The notes under the pieces were generated by a model. It ran no database searches, was not told the origin of the DNA, and worked only from the letters and a program-made list of their open reading frames with translations. From JBEBVQ01 sp037190845 (GTDB taxonomy: Bacteria > Bacteroidota > Bacteroidia > Chitinophagales > Chitinophagaceae): DNA of 64,000 nt. Made by a program: the position numbers and the translations under genes. Where the stretch lies: NCBI GenBank assembly GCA_037190845.1, contig JBBCJI010000007.1:1-64000 (forward strand), written 5' to 3'. This document shows, one piece after another, positions 43,801 through 51,122 of the stretch; the first letter of the stretch is position 1, and every line of letters starts with the position of its first letter.

Positions 43801-46011
43801 CGCTATAGGAGTATTGGTAGAAGTGGTGCTGAACGTTATTTCATTACGGGTAAGGACATTATAATCCGCGCCATTGGTCAGCCAGATCCCGTAAGCGGCA
43901 GTGGCTGTGCTACTTATCTTCAGGCTGTCTATGGTAATGTAGTCAGCGCCGTTCAGTGTAATGCCCGCCCATCCGGATGAAGCTGATCCGATAAACGAAA
44001 GCGTAGCACCGTTACCACGGAAAATAACCCTGCTGGTTGGGGATGTGCCATAAATTTCGGGAATGGTCACCTGTTCAAAATAACTGGTTCCCGGAGCTAC
44101 TTCAAAGATCACATTACCGCCGGTAATACCACCGCATAGCGCTGCTATCGCTTCTGCGAAGGTATTGTAATTCGTTCCCCCTGTGGGGTTGTTGTTATTA
44201 ATGGTATAAGTGCCGGCAGGTAGCGGCGCTATGACCTGTACCTGCACCGGATCAGAATAAACAATCGTGGAGCCGCAGTTTATTTTAGCGCGATACCACA
44301 AAGTTTGTCCCGGTGAAATTGTGAGTCCACTTCCCTGGGACGGTGTGCTGATACTCGTTGGTACAAACGGAGATTGCGCAGGTGAACTTTCCCACTCATA
44401 AGTCTGCCAGCTTGCAGTAGAGCTACCGGAAAGACCGAGATTTACCACTCCTCCGGCACATACTAAAGTTTCGCTGGCAGTAGCTGTCCCGGCAACAGGC
44501 GTACCTGTACAAGCTCCGGTTCCGAACTCAAAAGCGCCGGGATCAGGCGTTGATGCACTCCTGTTGGTTCCATTAATATCTGTGGTAACACCTAAGGCAG
44601 CAGCGCCAATGCCGCGTACCGAGGTACTCTGCGGCATCAGGAACCCTGACGAAAGAGAAACAAAATCCGGATTTGCTACTACAGAGTTGGCGTCAAGCCC
44701 TGTAGCCTGCTGCCATGAGCTCAACGTAGCCTGATTACCGCCGTGGTTTCCAATATACCCATTGCTCACATTACTACCCAGATGCAGCACATTATTATTA
44801 CTGGTGACAGGCGACAATGTACTGCCATAATTATTAATAGCATATTTCGTTCCTGTTCCCTGTTTGGTAATGCTTATAATGTTGTTGCGGATGTCTATAC
44901 CCGAAAGACCGCTTGCCGCCAGGGTAATTCCATTTACATCTCCGCTGGTAGCAGCAGCACCATCTAATAAAAAGGTATTATGATACAATGCAGCATTGGC
45001 TGTATTGTCTCCTACATACACACCAAAAAGATATCCGTTATGCCCGTTATTGTACATGACATTGTTTATAATCCGGAGCGGATTTGCGGTAGTTGCATTG
45101 TATGCATTAATCCATATACCAACAATTGTAAATGTACGTCCCGAAGCGGAAGACGTCAATCCGTGAATACGGTTTTTCTCAACCAATGTCTGCTCCCCGC
45201 CATCAGTCAAATATATGGGTACTACTATAGAAGACGATGGTTCATTCGCCCGGGAAGGTCTGGAAAGATCATTATTACTTACTGAGACATTTTGCTGACC
45301 ATGCACATAAATACCATATGAATCAAAATTTGTCAGCGTGTTATTCCGGATCACGTTGCCTTCATTATATGCCGGGGTAGCTCCGGCCAGCAATATCCCT
45401 GTCTCGCCTCCAATGATTGTATTATCTTCAATAATAGTGTGGTTGGCATTATTACCGGATGGATTATTGATATCAGTATTATTACCGATCCATATACCCG
45501 CAATATAACCATTGTTGGCTGTAGTAGTTGATGTAGTAATAGTACATTTCCGGATGATGTTGTAGTTGGCCTCATTAAAAAGCCATATCCCAAATCCATA
45601 GACGGCACCTCCTGCTGTTATCTTCAGGTTCTCTATAATAATATAATCTGCTCCATCTAATCGTATAACTGCTCTCCTACTCGCTAAAGTATTGCCGCTG
45701 GTATAAGAAATACTGGCCCCGTTACCTTTAAACGTAATTGTATTGACAGCAGACGCCCCGGTGATCTGGGGGATCAACAACTGTTCTGTATAGCTGGTGC
45801 CCGCAGCTACATCAAAGATCACGGGGCCGGAGACCCCCTGTGCTGTGAGATCCGCAGCAGCAGCAGTAAACGAAGCATAGTTCCTGCCGGCGGTAGCCTG
45901 CCCGCTGTTGATGGTGTACGTGCCGGAGAGCTGCGCCCCGGCAGTAAAGACCATGCAGCAAAGCAATGCCAACAGCATCCCGGTCTTCCCGAAAATAGAG
46001 TTTGGTTTCAT
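37858..46011 (-). CDS. Giant beta-helix stalk protein with T9SS type A tail (cargo E)
   Basis: About 2,717 residues from the Met at 46011 (MKPNSIFGKTGMLLALLCCM signal; Met at 46017 also possible). Four right-handed parallel beta-helix modules, each opening with an AGTYTI-like strand and closing at DPGA(F/Y/L)E, lie at roughly 45930-44526, 44220-42830, 42525-41188 and 40883-39480. Three Ig-like domains of about 100 residues with Cys link them. Then come seven repeats of about 55 residues (LPYTWNGQ ... GCDSVVTLNLTV; about 39455-38335), an Ig-like domain and a type A sorting tail (IAPNPTTGMVYIRSDY ... GGYAAGVYLIEVQ). Beta-helix domains suggest polysaccharide or surface binding. No catalytic site was recognised. 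It has the two-box element upstream and a perfect terminator downstream. Confidence 0.88.
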   Translation of the reverse strand: MKPNSIFGKTGMLLALLCCMVFTAGAQLSGTYTINSGQATAGRNYASFTAAAADLTAQGVSGPVIFDVAAGTSYTEQLLIPQITGASAVNTITFKGNGASISYTSGNTLASRRAVIRLDGADYIIIENLKITAGGAVYGFGIWLFNEANYNIIRKCTITTSTTTANNGYIAGIWIGNNTDINNPSGNNANHTIIEDNTIIGGETGILLAGATPAYNEGNVIRNNTLTNFDSYGIYVHGQQNVSVSNNDLSRPSRANEPSSSIVVPIYLTDGGEQTLVEKNRIHGLTSSASGRTFTIVGIWINAYNATTANPLRIINNVMYNNGHNGYLFGVYVGDNTANAALYHNTFLLDGAAATSGDVNGITLAASGLSGIDIRNNIISITKQGTGTKYAINNYGSTLSPVTSNNNVLHLGSNVSNGYIGNHGGNQATLSSWQQATGLDANSVVANPDFVSLSSGFLMPQSTSVRGIGAAALGVTTDINGTNRSASTPDPGAFEFGTGACTGTPVAGTATASETLVCAGGVVNLGLSGSSTASWQTYEWESSPAQSPFVPTSISTPSQGSGLTISPGQTLWYRAKINCGSTIVYSDPVQVQVIAPLPAGTYTINNNNPTGGTNYNTFAEAIAALCGGITGGNVIFEVAPGTSYFEQVTIPEIYGTSPTSRVIFRGNGATLSFIGSASSGWAGITLNGADYITIDSLKISSTATAAYGIWLTNGADYNVLTRNEITFSTTSTNTPIAGIWIAKLAGSLSSFSNSDNISHSGNNANHTLIEGNTIRGGNMGILVNGALTSYNDSNIVRNNKIIDHNTLGVFLYGQQNALVSGNDITRPTRTTATSAAITLYDIGNNNRVEKNYIHHLLTSASAANAAVGAAIRIEGCLADSLKPTRMENNVVFDYAGGTYNGIYVYSNVSHLHIAHNTIYIGQKANAQTGHTKGIAVQQINTVTGMRIHNNVFVLAKLAHHRYFLEGNTPAASDGNVFYSPSGGSYGSYIHASQPTLAAWQAARGVDSNSVALDPMFLDTASGNLMPWNPAIHDIGRPLGILTDIAGQARSATKPDPGAYEYVPGVCAGTPVAGTALVNKDSVCVMDVVQLGLTGYTTALFQTYQWEKSPTETPFVPTSVGVASINVPAVSDTVKGNTWYRVKITCGSTVVYSQPVQVKVANPLAAGTYTIDYNQPTGGTNFNSFADAVAVMTCSGIMGPVVFDLVAGGTYIEQLNIPKAIYGTSATNTITFRGNGATLTGTTAIYLTGVTYVRLENLRIELLAGSNRYGIRLLSGAGSNLIVSGCTIIMDTLSTTADNSFGINGASSSTLIENNLIVGGTTGISGGSIIRNNVLRNQFGTGIVTAVNRSVIIGNDISSPARTNRAANAYGISVTGGDSGVVEKNRIHDLFNAAVSSTVQAAGIHLQNGSDWRVENNLIYTKSHNGDFYGIWNTSSGSTVAKNNFIRHNTIVIDSVAGVNTGAGYGYYKNNNVERIYFENNIVQVAKGGGGIKSAIYIGGYADADTLFYSNHNVLHVRKTSSGPVYIGYSSDRSLAQVVGQQTLAGWQSVTGGSDTASIIDDPAFTDLAAGNLVPRSISANDIGAAGTGVTTDYTGATRGARPDPGALEFAPPACTQTSLAGGNAITNITVACPGEEVALSLSGHTSSFNMLYEWESSATGTPFTPAVISKASTNPGLLVHPTTPLWYRARLTCGSAVAYSQPVEVQIAAPLAAGTYTVDPSRPTIGNNYNSLQAAATAVSCAGISGPVVFDVKPGTYNEQVIIDEIANTSAVNTVTFRGNGAQVLFNGTTAKRYGIFLNGADHVTIDSFVIDGTAGDYAYGVALSGGADYNKITRNDIRTSMTSTTSSGHAGIVTTASLDSWGNSSAPLADYLTISGNKITGGGNGVVIKGTITVGSKNNVVENNIIQDASGYLIDVSEQSGIIIRGNDLSRPTRSNLPNNAGGISLSGIVSGGIVAGNRIHDLFAGELSSVRAASGINLSSVGLTDTALLIVNNQFWNNVHNGEFNGVSMRASDNVGIYHNTFLLDGATATAGEARGINITGSVTSKVVFRNNVISITKGGSGNKYAIRASQAGAMFTSDNNVIHLNSTGSGTAYIATYDLSWMGVPQHATLADWQSASNQDANTLVADPQFANIATGNLLPGNTALDNEGAVLGVAEDIMGVRRSNISPDPGAYEFGSIAWKDSVNVFDTICNNQLPYVWNGHSLTAGASPAATVRLMNQGGYDSVVVLHLRVHDTVATTDAITICSNDLPYTWNGQTVSAAGNGIAKVRLQNVAGCDSVVTLNLNVSNVVTSTVTASVCRNQLPYIWRGQSVTAGGATAARDTLLSVSNCDSVITLNLTVRDTIATTSNITICSSQLPYTWNGQQITSGGPGVATARLTNAAGCDSVVTLNLTVNNTSSSTDVIRICRNQLPYVWNGQQVTSGGSSAAVVTLRNAAGCDSVVTLNLTVNDTSATTDRIVICRSQLPYTWNGQTVTSGGSAASVVRLPNAVNCDSVVTLDLIVNDTFRVTDGIAICTYDLPYTWNGQTVSEGGDAVATVTLQTAEGCDSVVTLNLSVTTIDTTVSRDAVSLTSSASGSSYQWINCGDNRVVDGATAQKYTPSATGSYAVVVSRNGCSDTSACYTVTVQNSVSDVSAGEWIRIAPNPTTGMVYIRSDYQLTNATIRLSNMLGQTLRTRSHLTGDSFVWDLGGYAAGVYLIEVQENDRVMKVKIVKE
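38335..39455 (-). repeat. Seven tandem stalk repeats within cargo E
   Basis: Units of about 160 bp encode the pattern C..QLPY.WNGQ......G....... ..GCDSVVTLNLTV. Each has two Cys, except the first, where the second Cys is Tyr (GGYDSVV). Each also carries a D-S-V triplet of the kind used for Bacteroidota O-glycosylation. Confidence 0.85.
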
Positions 46012-46083
46012 TGTCATTTTATTCTGTGGTTTAAAAATGTTTCCGTAATTCCTGTAGCAAAACTCATTTTTTCGGCAGGGCGG

Positions 46084-46107
46084 GAATAGGCCTATTCGTA
46101 CTATTTT
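46084..46107 (-). promoter_or_regulatory. Proximal box of the two-box element, cargo E
   Basis: In gene direction AAATAGTACGAATAGGCCTA. Here GAATAGGCCTATTC is a perfect 14-bp palindrome, as expected for a dimeric regulator site. It is 75 bases before the start codon. Confidence 0.62.
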
Positions 46108-46154
46108 CAAAACAGGCATATATTTCAGGTTGCTGGTAAACCGGTCGGGCGGGG

Positions 46155-46171
46155 ATTATCAAATTGTTACG
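46155..46171 (-). promoter_or_regulatory. Distal box of the two-box element, cargo E
   Basis: In gene direction CGTAACAATTTGATAAT, 69 bases from the proximal box start. Confidence 0.6.
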
Positions 46172-46232
46172 TCCGGCAGTGCAGTGCTGAAACCAGGATA
46201 GTATGAAGTGCATGTAAGAATAACCCTCATGT

Positions 46233-46303
46233 GCTCTCAAGGGGAGAAGGTGAGGGTGTTTAGCCATAATGCTTTTTACAAACCATTTAAACAGGCTCTA
46301 AAT
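46233..46303 (+). repeat. Copy 2 of the G-tract / TTTAAACAGGCTCT repeat
   Basis: A GGGGAGAAGGTGAGGG tract is followed by TTTTTACAAACCATTTAAAC and AGGCTCTAAATAA. It is the nearest relative of copy 3, about 200 bases further on. Confidence 0.6.
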
Positions 46304-46444
46304 AAATACCCTCAGAAGCTGTCTAAAATTATTTAAGGTCATCATCTGTAATAGTGAAAACATCCCTCTTGCCCCCTTTAAAGGAGGAGTTGCGCCGTTC
46401 CATGCTCATAGTTCCATAAAAGAACGAACTGATCGTCTCCCTTG

Positions 46445-46514
46445 CGAGGGGAGACAGAGAGGGGGGGGGACTCAGTAATACTTTTTTACCAACCATTTTT
46501 AAACAGGCTCTTAA
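46445..46514 (+). repeat. Copy 3 of the G-tract / TTTAAACAGGCTCT repeat
   Basis: A GAGGGGAGACAGAGAGGGG tract is followed by TTTTTTACCAACCATTTTTA and AACAGGCTCTTAATAA. Its end overlaps the last codons of cargo F. Confidence 0.6.
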
Positions 46515-48616
46515 TAAGGCAACATAATTCTTTTCACAAACTTCTCGTATACAGTCCGCCCGGACAGCACATCCCTTATCTGCAGAAAATACGCCCCGTC
46601 AGGCAGGTCTGACACCCGGATGGCAGCAGACGCCGGTACCACCTTCCATATTTTACCGTCTATCCCCACTACGGAAACGACAGCCGGTGAGGAGAATGAG
46701 ATATACAAGATATCACTTACCGGATTGGGATAAATGCCCATCCGGGGATTTGTTTTGTCACGGTCGTTTATGAATAGGTTATTAATGCTGTAGACATCGG
46801 AAGTATCAACACACTCTTCCACATCCCAGACAACTACCTGGTAATCTCCATTAGCGGCGGCAATATGCGTGTCATACACTGCCCCGGAAATAGTATCTCC
46901 ATTCAGCAGCCAGCGATAAGCAGCATACGGCAGGAGGGTTCCCAATGTATCTCCCTTAACGACAATCTCCACATCAAGATCAGGAGCCATTACCAGATGG
47001 AGGACAACCAGGCTGTCGCAGCCATAAGCATTGGCAGACGGGAATCTTTGCTCATAAATCCCTCCCTGCGTATACGTAAAATCATTCAGCGTATACGAAT
47101 CACCACATGTTGTAGCATGAACTTGTGTAGCAGGCGCATCATTGCAGGTAATACGAAACAGGTATGCATCTCTGAGCCCGCTCGAAATGCCCCTGTGTAT
47201 ATTGCCGCCCGCAGGATCAAAATACACCGTATCATGAAACATACCAGTGGCATACACATTCCCCCGCTTGTCGGGCGTAATACCTATACCCAGATCATCG
47301 CCTGCACTACCGAAAGCATGCCCCCATAAAAAGTTGCCACTTGAATCATATTTTGTAATGAATGCATCATTCTTCCGTGCGGTTGCGGCAAAAGCAGGCA
47401 TGTTACCGGGATTAAAATCAACATATCCGTTAAATACGCCGGTGCAATACACCCGTTCTCCGGCATCCACGGCAATGCCGTAACCGATATCAGAAGCTGC
47501 ATGGGAACCGCCCAATGAACGTACCCATTTAAAAACCCCGGAAGTATCCATCCGGATAACAAACACATCATCACTCCCGTTTGTAGTAAGCGGGGCAGCC
47601 CCGGAAGATGCGGGAAAACTCACCGTACCACGAAAAGCACCTGTGAGATATAGGTTTCCCGACGGAGTAAACGTTATTTCCTGTGCCGACTCATGATCAG
47701 TGCTGCCAAAATGCGCCACCCATATCAGCCGGCCTGAGCTATCCGTCTTCATAACTGCCACATCGCGCCCTCCGTTTGAAGATCTGGTTTCTGTCTGTCC
47801 CCGGGGATTAAAATTCACTGTACCGTTAAAATTCATGAGTGCATATACATTTCCGGAAAGATCCGCTGCAAGCGATACAATATCATTAAAGGCATCTACC
47901 CCGTAACGTTGCGCCCATTGCACCTGACCATGCACATCCATCTTCCACAGAAATGCGTTTGCCGTACTCTGGCTGACCAGATTAAGCAGAGCACCGCCGG
48001 GATTAAAGTTTACCATACCGCCAAAATAGCCGCCTACATATATATAGTCGCCCGCAGGATCCGCCGTGACAGCAATTCCATTCTCTGAATTTGCCATGCT
48101 GCCAATTGTTTTTACCCAGTCAAAATCCCCGTTGGCATCAAGCTTCAAAACAAAAATATTATAATCGCTTTGTCCGGTCGTGTACTGCCACGAAATACCG
48201 GATCCGGGATCAAAATCGAGCGTATCAGCAAACTGGCCGGTAATGTATATATTAGCACGCTTATCCAGTGCAAGTCCGTATGCGATACCATAGCCTCTGC
48301 CGCCAGGTTTCCCCCCGATCGTTTTCACCCATACCAGGTTACCGGCAGGATCGTACTTGTTGATACAGATATTCTGATAGGCTGTGGCGATACGTGATAT
48401 GCTACCGCCAGAGGAGCTGAATGCAGCCGTATCATTAAACGCACCGGCTGTATATATGTACCCCTGACTGTCTACAACCGGGGCTGCCATGCAATGATCA
48501 TGATTACCACCTCCGTATGTATGTACCCATGCCATTTGGGCAAATGCACTACCTGTACCCATCAGGCAAACCGATGCAACCATAACAAAAACACAACAGG
48601 ATACTATCTTTTGCAT
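46511..48616 (-). CDS. Seven-repeat propeller protein with T9SS type A tail (cargo F)
   Basis: 701 residues with a signal peptide (ending GTGSAFAQ). Seven blades (about 30-490) follow the same pattern as cargoes A, D and H, but the DFDPG core is eroded in most (DFDPG, NFNPG, NFNPR, SFPAS, DFNPG, FDPAG). A typical blade reads GNIYVTGxFxxTVxFxPxG ... IRMDTSGVFKWVRSLGG. One Cys repeat follows (TTCGDSYTLNDFTYTQGGIYEQRFPSANAYGCDSLVVLHL), then an Ig-like piece and a type A sorting tail (GIYPNPVSDILYISFS ... LPDGAYFLQIRD). A single GGGCCTAT half-site is 63 bases upstream. Probably a surface-attached binding protein. Confidence 0.85.
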   Translation of the reverse strand: MQKIVSCCVFVMVASVCLMGTGSAFAQMAWVHTYGGGNHDHCMAAPVVDSQGYIYTAGAFNDTAAFSSSGGSISRIATAYQNICINKYDPAGNLVWVKTIGGKPGGRGYGIAYGLALDKRANIYITGQFADTLDFDPGSGISWQYTTGQSDYNIFVLKLDANGDFDWVKTIGSMANSENGIAVTADPAGDYIYVGGYFGGMVNFNPGGALLNLVSQSTANAFLWKMDVHGQVQWAQRYGVDAFNDIVSLAADLSGNVYALMNFNGTVNFNPRGQTETRSSNGGRDVAVMKTDSSGRLIWVAHFGSTDHESAQEITFTPSGNLYLTGAFRGTVSFPASSGAAPLTTNGSDDVFVIRMDTSGVFKWVRSLGGSHAASDIGYGIAVDAGERVYCTGVFNGYVDFNPGNMPAFAATARKNDAFITKYDSSGNFLWGHAFGSAGDDLGIGITPDKRGNVYATGMFHDTVYFDPAGGNIHRGISSGLRDAYLFRITCNDAPATQVHATTCGDSYTLNDFTYTQGGIYEQRFPSANAYGCDSLVVLHLVMAPDLDVEIVVKGDTLGTLLPYAAYRWLLNGDTISGAVYDTHIAAANGDYQVVVWDVEECVDTSDVYSINNLFINDRDKTNPRMGIYPNPVSDILYISFSSPAVVSVVGIDGKIWKVVPASAAIRVSDLPDGAYFLQIRDVLSGRTVYEKFVKRIMLPY

Positions 48617-48677
48617 ATACCTTTTTTTAGAAACAGTTAATATTTGAAAATGAAGTTAGCCCGTCTGGTATTACCGG

Positions 48678-48692
48678 TATAGGCCCGATCTC
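48678..48692 (-). promoter_or_regulatory. Half-site of the proximal box upstream of cargo F
   Basis: GATCGGGCCTATACC in gene direction shares GGGCCTAT with the boxes of cargoes A, D and E at a similar distance (63 bases) from the start codon. The distal box at 69-base spacing is not seen here. Confidence 0.35.
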
Positions 48693-48752
48693 GCCATATC
48701 CAGGAACAGCATACATAGATTACTAATCAGTAATGACCGTTATCTGTCCTGC

Positions 48753-50837
48753 TCACCGGATCAGACTTACATCTCCCACATACTCTTCCGTTTGCCCGTC
48801 AGGTAATCCGATACGGACATGATAATAGTAAGTCCCCACAGGGCTGGATACTCCTTTATAATGGCCGTCCCAACCGTCGAGGATATTCACAGTACTGAAC
48901 ACTTCCTCTCCCCACCGGTTGTACACCTGGAAGGCCTTCAACTCCTGATACGAAATATTCCGCAACCGGAATACATCGTTTACGCCGTCCCCATTCGGTG
49001 AAAATGCGCTGGGTATAAAGACCGGCATATGGTAATTGATATGAATCCGCACCTGCAGACTGTCCGTACATCCATACACATCCGTACCCCATACGGTATA
49101 GATCACAGGATCCGCCGGTGTGGCTTCAGGATCAGATATACGCGGGTTGTCCAGCCCTGCTTCAGGATACCAGGCATAGCTTACAGCGCCGGATGCCTGC
49201 AACTGAATACGATCGCCATACGCAATCACGGTATCCTGCGGCGACACAGACAATACAGATGTCGGCGTAGCCGTAAGCTCAACCGGAATCAGCGTATCAC
49301 AACCGGAAGCATTGCTGATCTGTACCATGTACCGACCTGCTGCCAAACCCGGCATATTGTCTCCACGATTACTTTCCCGGGAGGCCAGCAAATTACCCTG
49401 CGCATCATACCAACGATAGGTATAGGCGGTGGTATCTGCGGCAATAAAAGAAATACTTCCTGTACTGCCGGAGCAGAGCAAACTATCAGCAACAACACGC
49501 GGCAGCAGCGGAAAATGCGCTATGAATGTATCCACCCGATAGACACAGCCCTGCAGGTATCCCACATAATACCGGCCGGATTCCGACACAGATTTTCTGC
49601 TGCCGGAAATGCCGTCTGCCCATATATAACGCTGCCCCGGAGTATCGGCCTGCAGCCATACTTCCTGCATACCGGAGCAGGCAGTGACCTGCAATCTACG
49701 TACCAATGTATCCTTCGCCGGAGCAAACGCCAGCTCATTAGGGAAACCAAGCTGCAGCAACGTTCCCGGCAGCAGTGTGATCACATCCATCTGGGGCTGG
49801 CAGGCGAGGCCGGATAAATCCGGATTGTTGATTACGTGCAGGCTTGTGCCGCCCTCATCTTCCTTGATATGTCCGAAATATATCCTGCCGTCGGGTCCGC
49901 ATTTCAGATCATGTATTTCACGCCTGTTGGGCGCTGCCGCCACTTCAGTCCTCGTCATCAGGGAAGTACTCAGGTCAAACTGATACACATGGCTATAATT
50001 GGATGCATACAATTTAGATCCGTCCGGCGAAAACACGACTGCATAATGGCTGCCTGTTGTAACGGTTTGCGCGTTAGACACCTGACCTGTAGCCGGATTG
50101 AAATCATATACCTCTACACCTCTGGATGTGTGTGCGGCCGCCAGTCTGCGCCCATTGGGAGAAACCTTCAATGTGCCACGGGAGCTGTTCAGCGTTCCTG
50201 CAAAAGACGAAACCGGCACGGACTGTACACCTCCGGTATTTACCTCAAATGCTCTGAACTCATTGCTGCTCTTTGCCATTGCCACTACCCATACATTACA
50301 ATCTGTACCGGCTGCGGCCGCCATCTTTTCCGTCAGCCCCATATTTATAAGTACAGACTTCTGCCCTGCCGATACCGTACCCAGCCCTCCGTTAGCCGCC
50401 ATATCCACGACACTATACCATAGATTACCCTGCAATACAATCCCCCCCGGCAGATACTCCTGCTCCAGAGAGAAAACATAATACTTATCCGGATCACCAG
50501 GCATCGGCACAATCAATGCCTGCTGTGTTCCGCTGACATAACCGTCAGGTATACCCGTGGAAGATACGCCCGGCATCAGATCTGTACCATTAGGCATGAG
50601 GTTATGATTCCGGTCCCACACATTTCTGCCTTCGGTATAAAACAATAATTGCCCGGCAGCATCACAGACAGAAGCACATCCTTCAAACCCGGCAACCCCG
50701 GTTCTGACCGGCACCGGTATTCCGGAATTAAAATCCAGACCGGCGTTCGTTCCGAACACCCATATATTTCCCTCTTTCTGCGCAAAAGCATTCAGACAGA
50801 AAAAAAAGAATACACTCCAGAGTAAACATACTTTCAT
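48753..50837 (-). CDS. PD40-like propeller protein with T9SS type B tail (cargo G)
   Basis: 694 residues with a signal peptide (MKVCLLWSVFFFFCLNAFAQ). The N-terminal 350 residues resemble WD40/PD40-type propellers of Bacteroidota surface proteins (GNIWVFGTNAGLDFNSG, LLFYTEGRNVWDRNHNLMPNGTDL, LKVSPNGRRLAAAHTSRGVEVYDF, VVFSPDGSKLYASNYSHVYQFDLS). Ig-like Cys domains and a canonical CHU_C end (IPSAFSPNGDGVNDVF ... YNRWGEEVF ... VGDVSLIR) follow. Its N-terminal part is paralogous to cargo I (53795-55765). It is divergent from the first two-component module, with a 285-base gap that probably holds both promoters. Confidence 0.84.
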   Translation of the reverse strand: MKVCLLWSVFFFFCLNAFAQKEGNIWVFGTNAGLDFNSGIPVPVRTGVAGFEGCASVCDAAGQLLFYTEGRNVWDRNHNLMPNGTDLMPGVSSTGIPDGYVSGTQQALIVPMPGDPDKYYVFSLEQEYLPGGIVLQGNLWYSVVDMAANGGLGTVSAGQKSVLINMGLTEKMAAAAGTDCNVWVVAMAKSSNEFRAFEVNTGGVQSVPVSSFAGTLNSSRGTLKVSPNGRRLAAAHTSRGVEVYDFNPATGQVSNAQTVTTGSHYAVVFSPDGSKLYASNYSHVYQFDLSTSLMTRTEVAAAPNRREIHDLKCGPDGRIYFGHIKEDEGGTSLHVINNPDLSGLACQPQMDVITLLPGTLLQLGFPNELAFAPAKDTLVRRLQVTACSGMQEVWLQADTPGQRYIWADGISGSRKSVSESGRYYVGYLQGCVYRVDTFIAHFPLLPRVVADSLLCSGSTGSISFIAADTTAYTYRWYDAQGNLLASRESNRGDNMPGLAAGRYMVQISNASGCDTLIPVELTATPTSVLSVSPQDTVIAYGDRIQLQASGAVSYAWYPEAGLDNPRISDPEATPADPVIYTVWGTDVYGCTDSLQVRIHINYHMPVFIPSAFSPNGDGVNDVFRLRNISYQELKAFQVYNRWGEEVFSTVNILDGWDGHYKGVSSPVGTYYYHVRIGLPDGQTEEYVGDVSLIR

Positions 50838-51122
50838 TGCACACTGTTGGTTTATAGTCTGTGTATTTGCCCAATCAAAATTAGTATGGACTGAAAAACA
50901 GGATCAGGCACGTTATAAACTTAACATTAACTTAAAATGGCCCGTTTAGCTTTGCCGGTAATTAAAAACCTGAAAGATTTGCATCCGGCATTTTGCCCGG
51001 CTAATGTAAAGTTGCTGATGATGAACGGAAGGGCATACACCCGAAATTACCATATTCAAAATCCTTATGCGTAGCACGCACGATGTTTCATACCTTCCCG
51101 ACCGTACAAACTGTTTTGTGCT

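Larger units (their letters stand above)
46018..46510. other. Regulatory and repeat-rich spacer between cargo F and cargo E
   Basis: No gene. Next to cargo E it holds the two-box element (46084-46170). Beyond that, about 46225-46510 consists of repeat copies with G tracts, the TTTAAACAGGCTCT words at 46286-46303 and 46498-46514, and a GAACTGATCGTCTCCC segment that is the reverse of a repeat near 37.5 kb. Confidence 0.6.

Noticed and set aside
50937..51074. 45-codon plus-strand frame upstream of histidine kinase 1
   Set aside because: No similarity to anything I recognise; lies in the divergent promoter region and is probably chance.
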